Of a stretch of 64,000 nt of DNA, positions 1-14,707 are shown in pieces. Position 1 is the first letter of the stretch; each line of letters begins with the position of its first letter. A program made the position numbers and the translations under genes. This DNA comes from Diphasiastrum complanatum (lineage: Eukaryota; Streptophyta; Lycopodiopsida; Lycopodiales; Lycopodiaceae), in NCBI GenBank assembly GCA_029204225.1, contig CM055107.1, forward strand, positions 11,605,068 to 11,669,067. The letters run 5' to 3'. The notes under the pieces were generated by a model, which saw only the letters and a program-made list of their open reading frames with translations, had not been told where the DNA came from and searched no databases.

Positions 1-491
1 TGGAAACACATGGAGGTGCACAAATTGACAAAGAACGTGCACGTCATGGGCGTCGAGGGTGGCGATAAGGATGAGCAGTTGAGGTTTGCAGATTATTTGT
101 TGAGTGTGGGAGATGGTTGTGAGCCCACATTCGTGCATCGCGATTTGGACCTAATTTCCTGCCAAAGGGCATGTGCCTAAGGATGTGTGATGTGGGCGAA
201 TTGATTGCATTTACATGTCCTGATGTTGCATGACGTTTTAAGGATGTTGAGTTTTTGAGAAGTCGTGCAATATTGACCCCATTGAACAAAGATGTGGATG
301 AGATCAATGAGAGGGTTGTTGAGCAGCTTCCGAGTGACGTTTTCACTTTTTATAGTGCTGATAATGTTGTTGAGTGTGAAGGATCTAATGTCCACCCTAT
401 AGAGTATTTGAACAGCTTGCAACCGAGTGGGTGTCCTCCACATAAGTTGGTGCTGAAGATTGGGATGAGTAGTAGATGTTGTATAATGTAG
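1..491 (+). pseudogene. Helitron PIF1-type helicase, C-terminal relic
   Basis: This is the end of a Helitron RepHel helicase, the enzyme that unwinds DNA in rolling-circle transposition. The first 177 bases read WKHMEVHKLTKNVHV and then LRFADYLLSVGDG, the segment before the last helicase motifs, and stop at a TAA near 178. After a frame change, 255-491 reads RAILTPLNKDVDEINERVVEQLP and DNVVECEGSNVHPIEYLNSL, ending with SGCPPHKLVLKIG; these are hallmark blocks of Helitron helicases. The fragment begins at the window edge, carries at least one frameshift and ends in a stop at 489-491, so it is not functional. Helitron-like ends lie 10-17 kb downstream, but nothing shows that this copy made them. 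Confidence 0.85.
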
Positions 492-1211
492 AGAAATAAT
501 ATTGTACTCAACACCTTGTTGGAAAGTAACCTTATTATCAATAATTGATTGGCCATCCAAATTCTTCCATCAAATCACTCTGTTGATGACGATGAATATG
601 ACTTAGTGGAACGTGATTCAAAAAATGATAATAAAAATCCATAAATGAATCGAAACTTGCAACCAAACTAAAAAGACAAAAATAAACTAAAACATTGACA
701 GACGTTGTGGAAAAGAAAATGAAATGTTCATGAAGTGAACTAGTATGTAACTTTGCTTAAAACAATAAAGAACAATAATGTATATAATCGTTGACACATG
801 TGAGATGAACAAAAAGCTGTCTAATTTGTAAACGATAAAGAAATGTGTCTAAGACTAACCTTTTTATTTTTGATTAGGAGATTTCAAAGTATTAGTAATG
901 TTGTCAGGATAATACAAAACCAAATCGTCTTTACACAATTGCCATTCTTGAATATGCTAATTAAACCAATGAGCTTGTGATTGCTTAGTCGTTCAATTCT
1001 GCCAATACGCATAATCTTGCGTCCCATTTAAGTTTTCCAAAACTTGCAAGTGCTTACACATTATTGCATCTAGCCACATATTTTGAGTAGCTTGTACCTT
1101 TAAAGTTGGCAAAAGAAATTCATATGGCATTAATGCTTCATTGTCATAAACCAATTGGAAAGGTCAATGACCTGTCACAAACTTTACAAGCTAGATTGCA
1201 AATGTTGATAC

Positions 1212-1212
<1 letters not shown>
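492..1212. other. AT-rich DNA, no gene seen
   Basis: No open frame with recognisable content and no clear repeat was seen. It may be the tail of the Helitron or ordinary flank. Confidence 0.5.

Positions 1213-1302
<90 letters not shown>
1213..1302. repeat. (AC)n microsatellite, about 90 bp
   Basis: Nearly uninterrupted AC dinucleotides. It abuts the left subterminal region of the CACTA element. Any protein reading through it (poly-TH or poly-CV) is an artefact. Confidence 0.95.
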
Positions 1303-1303
<1 letters not shown>

Positions 1304-1329
1304 AACACCCGCCACGATTTGCGACGTGA

Positions 1330-1740
1330 ATCGCGAGCTTAATTCTTTTTAATTCGTCGCGGACGTCGGAAAAACATGTCGCTATAAGGTCATCGGAATC
1401 CAATGGCTTTAAAATGCATCGCAGTCCGACAGGCACAACGTGCCGGATTTCGAAACAAAAAATCTTGATGACAGAAATCCGATCCGACGTGGACGTCGCA
1501 AAAGAAGTGACGTGGACGTCGCATTGCGACATCCTTGAAGCTTGTCGGATTCCAATGTCTATAAACACAAAATGATGCTAAAATTTTCCTGACGGATGTC
1601 CTATGTCCATCCGACGTATACTCGGAATCCGATGTCTGTTAACAAAATGATAAAAAAAAGATCCGACGTGTGTCCGACGTCTATCCAACGTCTATCCGAC
1701 GCGTTTGGACGTCAGATTTCGATGTCCCAAATTAGGTAAA
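1330..1740. repeat. left GACGTC-rich subterminal repeats of the CACTA element
   Basis: Repeated short motifs such as GACGTGGACGTCGCA, CCGACGT and CGGAATCCGATGTC occur in both orientations. The right-hand counterpart is at about 6900-7440. Confidence 0.6.
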
Positions 1741-2472
1741 AAAATTAAAAAAAGCGTAAAAAAATAGCACGCATATTTTTAGCGGGCTGTTTTTGGAGTT
1801 TAGTTCTTGGAGAAACGATGTTCGTGAATTGTTTTTAAAACAATATTTTTGAGTTGCATTCAACATTTGGATCAAACAACAAACTAAGCATGAGGTACTT
1901 TTCATTTTATATTTTATTGCATTACTTCATGTCCATTATGAATGACAATACTTTATTGCATTGCTTTGTTTGCATCATAAATTTCATTTGGATTTCTATA
2001 TGTGATATTGATTGTTGTTTTGAAATCTGACATTGCACATGACTTTAATTTTTTAGTTGGCTATTACGTCAATCCGCATCTCTAAATTTGACATTGCACT
2101 TTTTGAAAAAAGAACATTGCACATATAAAAGCAATGACAATATAGCATGATCATTTGCAATAATAATATTTTCATAATATGAATCAATGTATTACAAAAT
2201 TGGTGCTTTAATGTCGCACGAGTCTTTCTAGATCTAACATCAACTAAAATTTATAAACCTAATCTACTCGTCGTCGTCGTCATGACGTCCAGTCTGCATG
2301 AACACGAGCAAACAAACTACACTAATATTTAATGCTTGATCGTATTAAATTAAATAAAATTGATGTCAGAATATAAACCACATAAATATGAATACAAAAA
2401 CTAGTACTTACATTTGGAGGATGACCCTCGTTCTTTAGTTTGTCAAAATATGTGTTATTTTAATTTTTTTAT

Positions 2473-2957
2473 GTGTTAACAAATCTAATGTACTATCAAT
2501 CTTGTAGGTGGCTTTTCTCAAAAGAAATAAAAATTAGTAAATTGGATTCCATGAAAATCCAAATGATCGAAATGGTATGTTTGTTGGAAAGAGATTTTTC
2601 AACTTCCTTTTTGGATATACAAGTTCATCTTCTAGTGCATTTGGTCGAAGAAGTATCAATTGCAGGACCTGTGCACAAGAGATGGATGTTCTACCTTGAG
2701 CGCTTTATGAAAGTTTTTAAGGGCTTTGTGAGACAAAAGACAGGGCCAGAAGGTAGCATTGTAGAAAGTTGGCTTGTACAAGAATCTTTGTTTATATCAC
2801 CGAAATAATCTCACAATTGCATCCTGCAAGTCCAAAAATGTGGTGTGAAGAAGAAGATGAACGTGTTAAGGGTGAAGTACCACAAGGAAATGGTGTGCAA
2901 AAAAAAATTTTACCTCCATTAAAAGAGAAAATTGACACATTCATATACTATAATTGA
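2473..2957 (+). pseudogene. CACTA TNP2-type transposase, C-terminal (DUF4218-like) exon
   Basis: The first frame (2473-2808) contains LLERDFSTSFLDIQVHLLVH, then AGPVHKRWMFYLERFMKVFK and RQKTGPEGSIVESWL. These match the conserved DUF4218 block that follows the catalytic domain in plant CACTA transposases (family pattern: PPAFFD..VHL, GPV..RWMYP.ER, RPEGSI.E). A frame change near 2772-2808 continues the protein with FVYITEIISQLHPASPKMW, then GEVPQGNGVQKKILPP, ending at 2957. The catalytic DDE part is not recognisable upstream. The frameshift makes this a pseudogene, read in the same direction as the following exons. Confidence 0.75.
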
Positions 2958-2963
2958 GGACAA

Positions 2964-4092
2964 ATGGAAAAGTGGATTTCAAGGTATGAAGAAGCCAAAA
3001 AGGAAATAAACATAACATTGAAACGAAGAAGAAATATCAATCGAAGAAGAAGGAGGGCGTTGGAGAACGACGAACCTTTGGAGCCTTTACCTTCAAAATG
3101 CTCTCGTGAATGGGTTTTTGATACGATGCTAAAAGCATCCGAAAACGGAGAAGAAGTGACCGGATTAAAATGGGAATTTGTTCGCGGATGTGGATGGAGG
3201 GTTAGTGTAATATTGTTTTTGTGAAGTTTTGTTTTTGTCCTACTCAATATAGTATTTCTAATTACACACATTTTTTATTTTTTTTGTGTTTAGTACACAT
3301 CATACACTGCCATGTGAGCATATGGACACCATTACCGTGTTGAGAGAGTTGACAACAAGCGACATACATATGATTGTGATATAATGGCCAACTTTCAACA
3401 AGAGAGTCATTCTAGTGCGAGGGACCCTAATGTCATTTCGGACGACCTAGACTATGTCGGCACATTGCAATATATTTATGAAGTCGATTACCAGACTAAC
3501 GACAAATATTTTATTTTTGACGTAAAAGGGTTTAAGGTCATCTATCGTGGAAGCAACACCACAATTAGAAATGATAACTCAAAGTTTTTTCAAATGACTC
3601 AACAAAATGTATATCGATGGACTCTCATGTCACTTTAGTATTGCCACGACATTGCGAACAAGTGAGACTCTAAAATTTCAATGTCGTTAATATTCGCAAT
3701 CCAATTATTTATGTATCAATCTTATAAGACTAACTTAATTTTTTTTAATTCTTTGGCAGATTATATTCCATCCAGATCGAATAGACCCAAGATGGTGGTA
3801 TGTGATCCAACTTAATGCAAGAAAATGATGCATATTTGAAGGAAAAGATATTGTTGAATTGGATACACACGATGAACCACCACCCAATTTTGATGACGTT
3901 TTGGAAGAACCTGAACCACTCATCCAAACTCCAAATGATGTCGAAATGATGGGAGAAGAAGGTACAAATGAAAATAATGAGATTCTTACGACTGTACAAG
4001 ACCAAATTGGGGGTAATTTGAGGCCCCCACATTTGGATGAGATAGAATTAGAAGAAGAGGAGATTGAATATGAGGGTAGCTCACATCATTAG
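2964..4092 (+). pseudogene. CACTA transposase C-terminal tail with DUF4216-like region
   Basis: The stretch 2964-3224 reads MEKWISRYEEAKKEI, a very basic run, then LPSKCSREWVFDTMLKASEN and LKWEFVRGCGWRV, typical of the linker after DUF4218. The stretch 3384-3638 (NFQQESHSSARDPNVISDDL, then YVGTLQYIYEVDYQTNDKYF) matches DUF4216. Its likely continuation after an intron is at about 3760 (FHPDRIDPRWWYVIQLNARK). From 3859 to 4092 an acidic tail follows, rich in Glu and Asp. Stops lie between the pieces; some may be introns, others are decay. Function is inferred only from family resemblance; these accessory domains have no known catalytic role. Confidence 0.65.
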
Positions 4093-4740
4093 AGACACGA
4101 TCGGAAATTTACGATTATACCTAGACCTAGATTCAGATGAGTATCAAGACTTGTGTGATGACAAAAATGATGTAAATGATGAGAATGATCTATGATTATC
4201 TATCATTCTTTTTTTTTATATTTATCACAATACTTTTTATGTATACTTTTATAGATAGAGTTGAATGTGATAATTATAATACCCGAACCTTGCGGTTATG
4301 TCCTATTTCAGAATGTCACCACATATTCCCTCTCTGCGGCGTGTAGGTTTTTCCATGCAAGTTGGAAAGATTAGAACCTCGCCTTTAATAGGAGAAAAAG
4401 TAAGGGCTACACACCTTCCTAGAATTGGGGATTTTAACTATCTACATTTCACTTTGCATATTAATTAATTGCTAGTGTATGCGATAAAATACGATATTGC
4501 TTTGGATAAAATGAAAACTATGTTAGATAACGTATTCTAATAATAAAACAAATTGAAACAACACAAACTCACCGGTAAACTCACTTGAAGCTTAAGTGCA
4601 AACGTGCAATTGCTCGCTCTTTAAACGCTTGCTCTTTCTTTTTTAATATTTTTGTCACATGCACAAGCAATTACAAAACAACACTATATTACACAATTGA
4701 ACCATTATTATAAGCAAATTTAAACATACAATTACCATCA
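4093..4740. other. AT-rich non-coding part of the CACTA element
   Basis: No coding frame was recognised. It leads into the microsatellite block. Confidence 0.4.
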
Positions 4741-4783
4741 AACACTATCTAGTCATCTACTAATCTAAATCCTAATCAAAACA

Positions 4784-6657
<1,874 letters not shown>

Positions 6658-6899
6658 TTTCTCTCTCTCTTTCTATCTTTCACACTCTCTATCTCTTCTT
6701 AAAACAAACAAACAAACACCAACCTCAAACAAACAAACAAACAAAAATCAAGCACCAACCTCAAACAATGATCTTCAAGCACTAATCATGAAGCACCCTC
6801 AAGCACTGATCTTCAAGCCCTCAAGCACTAGTCTTCAATCGCCCTCAATCGCTCCAAAGATGCTCAAACCTGCAAAAATCAAAGTGAGAGAGAAGGTGC

Positions 6900-7440
6900 T
6901 GGATCGCACGAATTCGAAGATTGAAATAGACGTCGGAATCTGACGTCCTCCAAACACGTCAGAATCCGACGTCTGTGCCCATTCAGGCCCGGACGAATGT
7001 GTCAGTTGTCGTGGACAGGCTTTTTGACTCGCCGACGTGGACGTCGGATTCCGACGTCCACGTCAGATTACATGTTTTTTTTTTTAAATCTATGGCAAGT
7101 CATATCCACGTGGACATGGACATCGGATTCTGACGTCCACGTTGGATTACACGTATACACGTAATCCGACGTGGACGTCCACGTAATCTGTGGCAGGTCA
7201 TATACACGTAATCCGACGTGGACGTCGGATTACATGTATATTTTTAAAAAAAATCTATGGCAGGTCATATCCACGTCTGCAAGTCAAATCCGACATGCCT
7301 TTAAAAAATTGGTTGTCGCCCATATTTTCCGATCGTCGGACTCTGATTTTTGGATTGTTTATTGGGACGTCGGACTTCGACGTGTTGGATTGCGATGAAT
7401 TATGAAATTTTTGAGCATACGTCGGACGCCCACGTCGAAA
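6900..7440. repeat. right GACGTC-rich subterminal repeats of the CACTA element
   Basis: There are many copies of GACGTCGGATTCCGACGTCC-like palindromic units, for example around 6935, 7040, 7120, 7165, 7215 and 7365. Adjacent units are locally self-complementary (GACGTCGGATTCCGACGTC). Confidence 0.65.
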
Positions 7441-7461
7441 TCTGCACGATATGTTATTGTG

Positions 7462-8717
7462 ACACACACATGATTCTAACTTGTTGATACTAATTATTGC
7501 TATGTTTGTGTCACAGCAAAAAACAAAAGGAGAAGAAAGCATGATGTTAATTTGTAATGCTTCAGATGGATAACTTACTTAGCTTAGTCTATTTGTAGCT
7601 TTTTGGGCTTTATGAGTATGGGTTACTTCATGTACTAGAGTCGTCCAGTAGCATTAGCCAGCTTGTTGTTAGCTTATTCCGATCACAACTAGTTATTAGT
7701 AGCCCTTTCATCAGTCTCCCCAACATACATATGTAGTCTTGGCCCTATATAAATAGGATTAGGTATCTATGTAGACCAAATGCCTATGTAAGAAAAATAA
7801 AGTATGTTGTCTATTGTTTCCCATGTAGACTAAACAACAACAAAATTTACTATTTTTTTAAAATTAAGAAACAAATCTAAAGCAAAAGGCTAGTAAGGCT
7901 TAAAACCAAGGTTAAAAAAACACACTTGTAGATCAATTTAGTGAATTCACTATGCATTTGTAAAAAAATTGTAATGGCCATAAAAGGACAAAGTGGTGGT
8001 TCTAGTATACATGTCATTGTATTTAAGGACAATGTAAATGCTCATAGAACCTCCTCTATGCAAAGTAAATAATCTTGGCTTTTCATGCTAAAGGAATAAC
8101 ACCCTTACATAGCTTCAAGCTAAGCAAAAATTGAATGTAAGACTATAAGCAAGTGGTGCCCTTCGAATAGTGTATGATGGTGGTCCTGAAAAGATATTTG
8201 CTTATGGTTGTAAGTAGTCTTTCAATTCGATGCATGGTCAATTCCTTGATGGACCATCATTTTTTAACTTAGATCTTTGAATATTTAATTTTATTTATAT
8301 ACTTATTTTCCGCTTTTAATTTATAATTACAAGAGCCCTACCACATTGTGCACCTATTCGTCTTCTTGTCATTGGTGTAACATCTTGAGTGACTCATGAC
8401 AATGGCCCTACCCTAGAATGATTTTGGCAAGTATAAATGAGGCAATCCGTTTTGTCACATCTAAAACTTGTTGCTAACACTGAAAATGAGCATGCTCGTT
8501 GTTTTGCCAAGGTCGTATTCTTGACATGTACTCATTATCAATTAGACATCATGAGGGTTGTCCCATTCTTCTTGTGATTCATGAAACACAACTTAAGGCA
8601 ATTCTCACACATTGTTCTAGGTGACATTGCCTTATTGTGTATCAATAGTTAAGTCATAAAGAAATCATAAGGAAACATTTGTTTATAGACTTACATAATT
8701 GGAAAGCTAATTAGGGA
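7462..8717 (+). repeat. dispersed non-coding repeat, copy A
   Basis: Collinear with copy B at 30583-31955 in the same orientation, from CATGATTCTAA to the segment TAATTGGAAAGCTAATTAGG. Both copies start right after a (CA)n run and end at another (CA)n run. The repeat contains TATATAAAT at about 7746 and AATAAA at about 7796, an arrangement resembling an LTR promoter and polyadenylation region. No TG...CA ends or coding frame were established, so solo LTR and other non-autonomous elements both remain possible. Copy B has two extra segments (about 31235-31275 and 31710-31775). Confidence 0.7.
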
Positions 8718-8754
8718 CACACACACATATATATGTATGTATATGTATATCTAT

Positions 8755-8900
8755 TTTATATATTTAAAATTATGTATAGTTTTGCGCATGTGTATGGGTG
8801 CACCATGCATGCTCCTCCCCTCACCCATGCATGAGCTTTTTCTAACTAAAAAACTTGGGGAGGAGGATGCATGGCCCTCCTCCCCATGCATGCATCCATC
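8755..8900 (+). repeat. GCATG-rich box, isolated copy
   Basis: The segment contains TTTTGCGCATGTGTA, then GCACCATGCATGCTCCTCCC and CCCATGCATGAGC. The same box occurs at about 10640-10815 (+) and, reverse-complemented, at 13300-13460, 14060-14240, 14540-14695, 17215-17365 and 17960-18125. It is a mobile-element component of the following complex. Confidence 0.75.
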
Positions 8901-8930
8901 TCTCCTTCTCCGTCACCCTCCATGGCAACC

Positions 8931-10118
<1,188 letters not shown>

Positions 10119-10129
10119 GGTGGGAAATG

Positions 10130-10511
10130 TTGCAATGGAGATGCTAGCGGTTCTAATGTCACCGAACGAAGTCCATTTTCAGATTGTCTATTCTGTCTTG
10201 TGCTGTACACCAATACGAACCCACAGGACTAAACCAGGCTCCAAACGGTTTAAGACTCACAGCGAAATGTGTGTCCGTTAGAAACCCTAAACATAGTCAT
10301 GGATTCTAGGCCTGTCGAGCCATAAATTAAAATGGTCAGAACTTCGGATGGGAGGTGTTCAAAGGTTCGTGGGCTTGAGGTCCGGTTTCCAGACCGTCTA
10401 TTTCGTCTTGTGCTGCACGCTGATACGAATCTACAGCACTAAACCATCGACGCACGTCCGCCATCAACACACGTCCGCTATTGTTCGTCAACGACGGGCA
10501 CCCTTTACTAG
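10130..10511 (+). mobile_element. Helitron-like element H1, 3' portion (+ strand)
   Basis: It ends with a short hairpin (GTTCGTC-AAC-GACGGGC, 10483-10499), 8 nt, then CTAG (10508-10511) followed by T, the canonical Helitron 3' layout. Upstream sequence (CACCGAACGAAGTCC; GATTCTAGGCCTGTCGA; GGTCAGAACTTC; GTTCGTGGGCT) is shared, reverse-complemented and diverged, with 15090-15360 next to H4, so these are members of one family. The 5' end was not located. No protein is encoded. Confidence 0.6.
10483..10511 (+). other. Helitron-like 3' terminus H1: hairpin plus CTAG
   Basis: The stem GTTCGTC/GACGGGC (two G-T wobbles) has an AAC loop, followed by ACCCTTTA and CTAG at 10508-10511. The next base is T in an AT repeat, matching the A^T target rule of Helitrons. 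Confidence 0.65.
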
Positions 10512-10585
10512 TATATATATATATATATATAGATATATATATATATATATATACATACATACACACACACACACACATGCAGATA

Positions 10586-10621
<36 letters not shown>

Positions 10622-11033
10622 TATCTATATATATATATATTTAAACCTATGTATAGTTTTGCGCATGTGTATCGATGCACCATGCATGCTCCTCCCCTTA
10701 CCCATGCATGAGCTTTTTCTAACTAAGAAACTTGAGGAGGAGAATGCATGTATGGGGAAAAGGATGCATGGCCCTCCTCCCCATGCATGCATCTAAGGGG
10801 CCCACTCCAAATTCAAATTATCCTTTACCAACACACATAGTGTTTTGAAGTGCATGTACATACTTTCATGGTGAAAGGTGTTAAACAAATGAGACTTTCA
10901 TTATCAAAAATTTGAGGGGTGCTCTAAGGATTTTTTAAATTATCAGACAAAAGGTTGAAATAAGAATGCATTTCTATGAAAGAAAAATCTACTGTGAAGG
11001 ACTGGGAAGGCTTCAAAACGCAGGCTTGGTGGG

Positions 11034-11035
<2 letters not shown>

Positions 11036-11092
<57 letters not shown>
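11036..11092. repeat. (CT)n tract in left palindrome arm
   Basis: Pure CT dinucleotide, matched by GA at 13023-13069 in the other arm. Confidence 0.95.
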
Positions 11093-11095
<3 letters not shown>

Positions 11096-11099
11096 GTTG

Positions 11100-12275
11100 C
11101 ACTCAAGCTTGCACGACAGACCTATGTGGTGCATAGCTTAGTTAGCTTGCCACACAAGCCTATGTCAAGCCTATGTGGCAGACTGCAACATGCCTGCATG
11201 ACAAACATCAAGCCTATGTCATGCTTATATGACCTGCCACACAAGCCTATGATAGGCCTACGTGGCCTGCGACATGGCAAGTCCCAAGCCTGCGTGGTTT
11301 GTCTCATGACATGCCTACGTGGCTTGCCACATGGCGACTTGTGAGCCCCAAAGCCTACATGGCAAAGCTTGGTTGGCTTGCCACACAAGCCTATGGCAAG
11401 CCTATGTGGTAGCTTGCGACATGCTTGAGTGGCAGACATCAGACCTATGTCATGCCTATGTGGCCTGCCACGCAAGCCTTTGATAGGCCTGCATGGCAAC
11501 TTTCGAGCCCACCTATATCTCTCTCTCTAGGTCCACTCAAACCCACGTAGCAGAGCCTGGTTCGCTTGCCATACAAGCCTATGATAGGCTTACGTGCTTG
11601 GCACATGACAGACCTCAAGCTTGCATGACTTGCCTACGTGGCTTACCCCGTGGCAGTGTGCGATAGACTTAGCAGATAACAGAGGCCATGTGGCAAGCTA
11701 CGCAAGCCTATGGAAGGCATACATGGCTTGCCACGTGGCAGCTTTTTGAGCCCCACCTCTTTCTCTCTCTAGGTTCACTCAGGCCTACACAGCAAATTCT
11801 GGTTGGCTTGCCACACAAGCCTATGTTAGACCTATATGGTTTGCCACATGGCAAACCCTTAGCTTGCAAGACTTGCTACGTGGTAGACCTATGTGGCTTT
11901 CCACGTGGCAGCCTACGACAAGATTGGTAGATAATAGATTTATGACATGCCTATATGGCTTGCTACACAAGCCTATGGTAGTCCTACATGGCTTACGACA
12001 TGGGAAGTATCACCCTCCATGGTTTTCTACGTGGCAGGCCTACGTGGCTTGCCACGTGGTAGCTTGTAAGCCCCACCTCTTTCTCTCTCTATATCCACTC
12101 AAGCCTACGTGGCAGAGCCTGGTTGACTTGCCACACAAGCCTATGGCAAGCCTATGTGGCAATCTACAACATGCTTGCATGGCAAACATCAGGCCTATGC
12201 CATGCCTATGTGGTCTGCCATGCAAGCCTATGGTAGGCCTACATGGCTTGCCATGTGTCAGCTCTCTCTCTCTCT

Positions 12276-12332
<57 letters not shown>

Positions 12333-13019
12333 GAGGTGGGGCTCAAAAGCTGCCATGTGGCAAGCCACGTATGCCTTCCATAGGCTTGCGTGACTTGCCA
12401 CATGGCCTATGCTATCTTCTAAGTCTGTCCCACACTGCCACGAGGTAAGCCATTTAGGCAAGTCATGCAAGCTTGAGGTTTGTCATGTGGCAAGCATGTA
12501 GGCCTATCATAGGCTTGTATGGCAAGCGAACCGGGCTCTGCTACGTAGGTTTGAGTGGACCTAGAGAGAGAGATATAGGTGGGCTCGAAAGTTGTCATGC
12601 AGGCCTACCATAGGTTTGCGTGGCAGGCCACATAGGCATGACATAGGTCTGATGTTTGCCACACAAGCATGTCGCAAGCTACCACATAGGCTTGCCATAG
12701 GCTTGTGTGGCAAGCCAACCAAGCTTTGCCATGTAGGCTTGAGTGAGCCTAAAGAGAGAGAGAGAGAGAGAGAGAGAGCTGAGGCTCACAAGTTGCCACG
12801 TAGGCATGTCATGAGACAAACCATGCAGGCTTGGGACTTGCCATGTGGCAGGCCATGTAGGCCTATCATAGGCTTGTGTGGTAGGTCATATAGGCATGAC
12901 ATAGGCTTGATGTTTGCCATGCAGGCATGTTGCAGTCTGCCACATAGGTTTGACATAGGCTTGTGTGGCAAGCTAACTAAGCTATGCACCACATAGGTCT
13001 GCCGTGCAAGCTTGAGTGC

Positions 13020-13020
<1 letters not shown>
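11100..13020. repeat. GCTTGCCACACAAGCC / CTATGGCAAGCCTATGTGGC satellite
   Basis: Degenerate units of about 20-40 bp are built from GCTTGCCACACAAGCCTATG, GGCAAGCCTATGTGGC, GGCCTACGTGGCTTGCCAC and GACATGCCT. The units are themselves partly self-complementary. Orientation is constant from 11100 to about 12250 and reversed from 12340 to 13020. Higher-order blocks are punctuated by an AGAGAGAG or CTCTCT run. Confidence 0.9.
12261..12331. repeat. (CT)n tract at the palindrome centre
   Basis: It marks the switch in satellite orientation. Confidence 0.95.
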
Positions 13021-13070
<50 letters not shown>

Positions 13071-13475
13071 CCCACCAAGCCTGTATTTTGAAGCCTTCCC
13101 AGCCCTTCACAACCGATTTTTCCTTCATAGAAATGTATTTTTATTTCAACCTTTTATTTGATAATTTAAAAAATCCTTAGAGCACCCTTCAAATTTTTGA
13201 TAATGAAAGTCTCATTTGTTTAACACCTTTCAATATTAAAGTATGTACATGCACTTTAAAACACTATGTATATTGGTAAAGGATAATTTGAATTTGCAGT
13301 GGGCCCCTTAGATGCATGGATGGGGAGGAGGGCCATGCATCCTTTTCCCCATACATGCATCATCTTCCCAAGTTTCTTAGTTAGAAAAATCTCATGCATG
13401 GGTGAGGGGAGGAGGATGCATGGTGCAACCATACACATGCGCAAAACTGTACATAAGTTTAAATATATATATAGA

Positions 13476-14258
13476 CTAGTAAAGAGTGCCCGTCGTTGAC
13501 GGGCAATGGAGGCTGATCTCGCTGGCGGCCGATGATTTGGATGATGGCCGATTTCGCACATCTCGCATCTCGAATATCAAACATTTGAGTCTTTGGAAAA
13601 ATTTGAGTCTTTGGAAAAATTAACGTCCTTGGAAAAATTCTAGTCTTCGGGAAAATAAAATCGAGTCTTTCACGAAATTTGAATCGTCGAAAAAATTCGA
13701 GTCTTTTGAAAAATTCAACTTGACAGTACAAAAGTCTTTCAATCCTTTGAAAAAATCGATCCTTTGGAGTTAAAGATACTGAGTTTGGGCTTGTGGTTAA
13801 ACATTCATGAAGATGGTGGGCCAAGATAGAGATTTGAAGAATTGAAAAAAAAAAAAAAACAGTTTTAGGTAGTCAATTTTGTTTTTTTTTTTTCTGTTTA
13901 TGATTAATGAATAAAACTTTGGTAATCTAAAATAAATAAGAAATCCATGTAATAAAGACTATTGGCTAAAGTTGTGAAGAAAATAAAACTTTAACTTCAA
14001 ACTTCAACTATTTGAATTTAGAAAAAGATATATGAATTTAGTGATTTGGAGGGAGGGGTGGGGAATCTTTTTGGGGCCCACTCCCCAATGCACACAATGT
14101 GCAAATGTATGGGGATATGCACTTTTCCCATACATGCATCCTCCTCCCCAAGTTTTTTAGTTAAAAAAAGCTCATGCATGGGTGAGGGGAGGAGGATGCA
14201 TGGGTGCACCCATACACATGCGCAAAAGTGTACATAAGTTTAAATATATATATATATA
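13476..14258 (-). mobile_element. Helitron-like unit H2
   Basis: On the minus strand the unit ends at CTAG (13476-13479), preceded by an 8-nt spacer and the perfect stem GCCCGTC-GTT-GACGGGC (13488-13504). It carries a GAGTCTTTGGAAAAATTC minisatellite (about 13585-13760), an A-run/T-run segment (13845-13895) and a GCATG-rich box (14060-14240). It is collinear almost base for base with H5 (17384-18140). The next unit's CTAG follows directly at 14259. No protein is encoded. Confidence 0.6.
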
Positions 14259-14707
14259 CTAGTAAATAGTGCTCGTCGTTGACGGGTAATGGAGGCCGAT
14301 CTAGGTGGCAGCCGATGATTTGGATGATGGCCGATCTTGCACATCTCGCATCTCAAATATCAAACATTCGAGTCTTTGGAGCCAAGTAATAAAGATTATT
14401 GGCTAAAGTTTGAAGCACATTGAAGTGTGTGAAAAAAATAAAACCTTAACTTCAACCTTTAAATATTTGAATTTCGAGAAAGATGTTTGAATTTAGTGAT
14501 TGAGAAGGAGGGGTGGAGAATCTTTTTGGGGCCCACCCCCCAATGCACACAATGTGCAAATATATGGGGATATGCACTTTCCTCATACATGCATCCCCTC
14601 CCATCATTTTTAGTTAAGAATGTGTGTATGCATGGGCGAGGGGAGGAGGATGCATGGTGCACCCATACACATGCGCAAAAGTGTACATAAGTTTAAATAT
14701 ATATCTA
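14259..14707 (-). mobile_element. Helitron-like unit H3, internally deleted
   Basis: CTAG at 14259-14262, 8-nt spacer, stem GCTCGTC-GTT-GACGGGT (14271-14287). It lacks most of the minisatellite present in H2; the remainder and the GCATG box (14540-14695) match H2. Confidence 0.6.

Larger units (their letters stand above)
10512..13475. repeat. about 3 kb imperfect palindrome with about 1.2 kb arms
   Basis: The left arm (10512-11762) and right arm (12332-13475) are reverse complements, collinear through several distinct parts: AT repeat, TTTTGCGCATGTGTA box, GGGGCCCACT, TTGAAGTGCATGTACAT, CT/GA tract (11036-11092 versus 13023-13069) and then the CTATGG/CACACAAGCC satellite down to the segment around AGCCCCACCTCTTTCTCTC (about 11752) versus GAGGTGGGGCTCAAAAGC (about 12335). 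The centre (11763-12331) is more satellite in left-arm orientation plus (CT)n at 12261-12331. Outside the arms lie the H1 and H2 Helitron-like termini, facing opposite ways. It encodes no protein; the open frames are satellite artefacts. Confidence 0.85.

Noticed and set aside
11122-13000. Open frames of 120-190 codons on both strands
   Set aside because: They follow the satellite and lack any conserved domain; similar text appears in all copies because the units repeat.
11100-13020. CRISPR-like array
   Set aside because: Units are irregular with no constant repeat/unique spacer pattern, and the DNA is plant-like.
10512-13475. Mutator-like transposon with long terminal inverted repeats
   Set aside because: No transposase or 9-bp target duplication was seen, and the outer ends are Helitron-like CTAG hairpins; kept only as an alternative.
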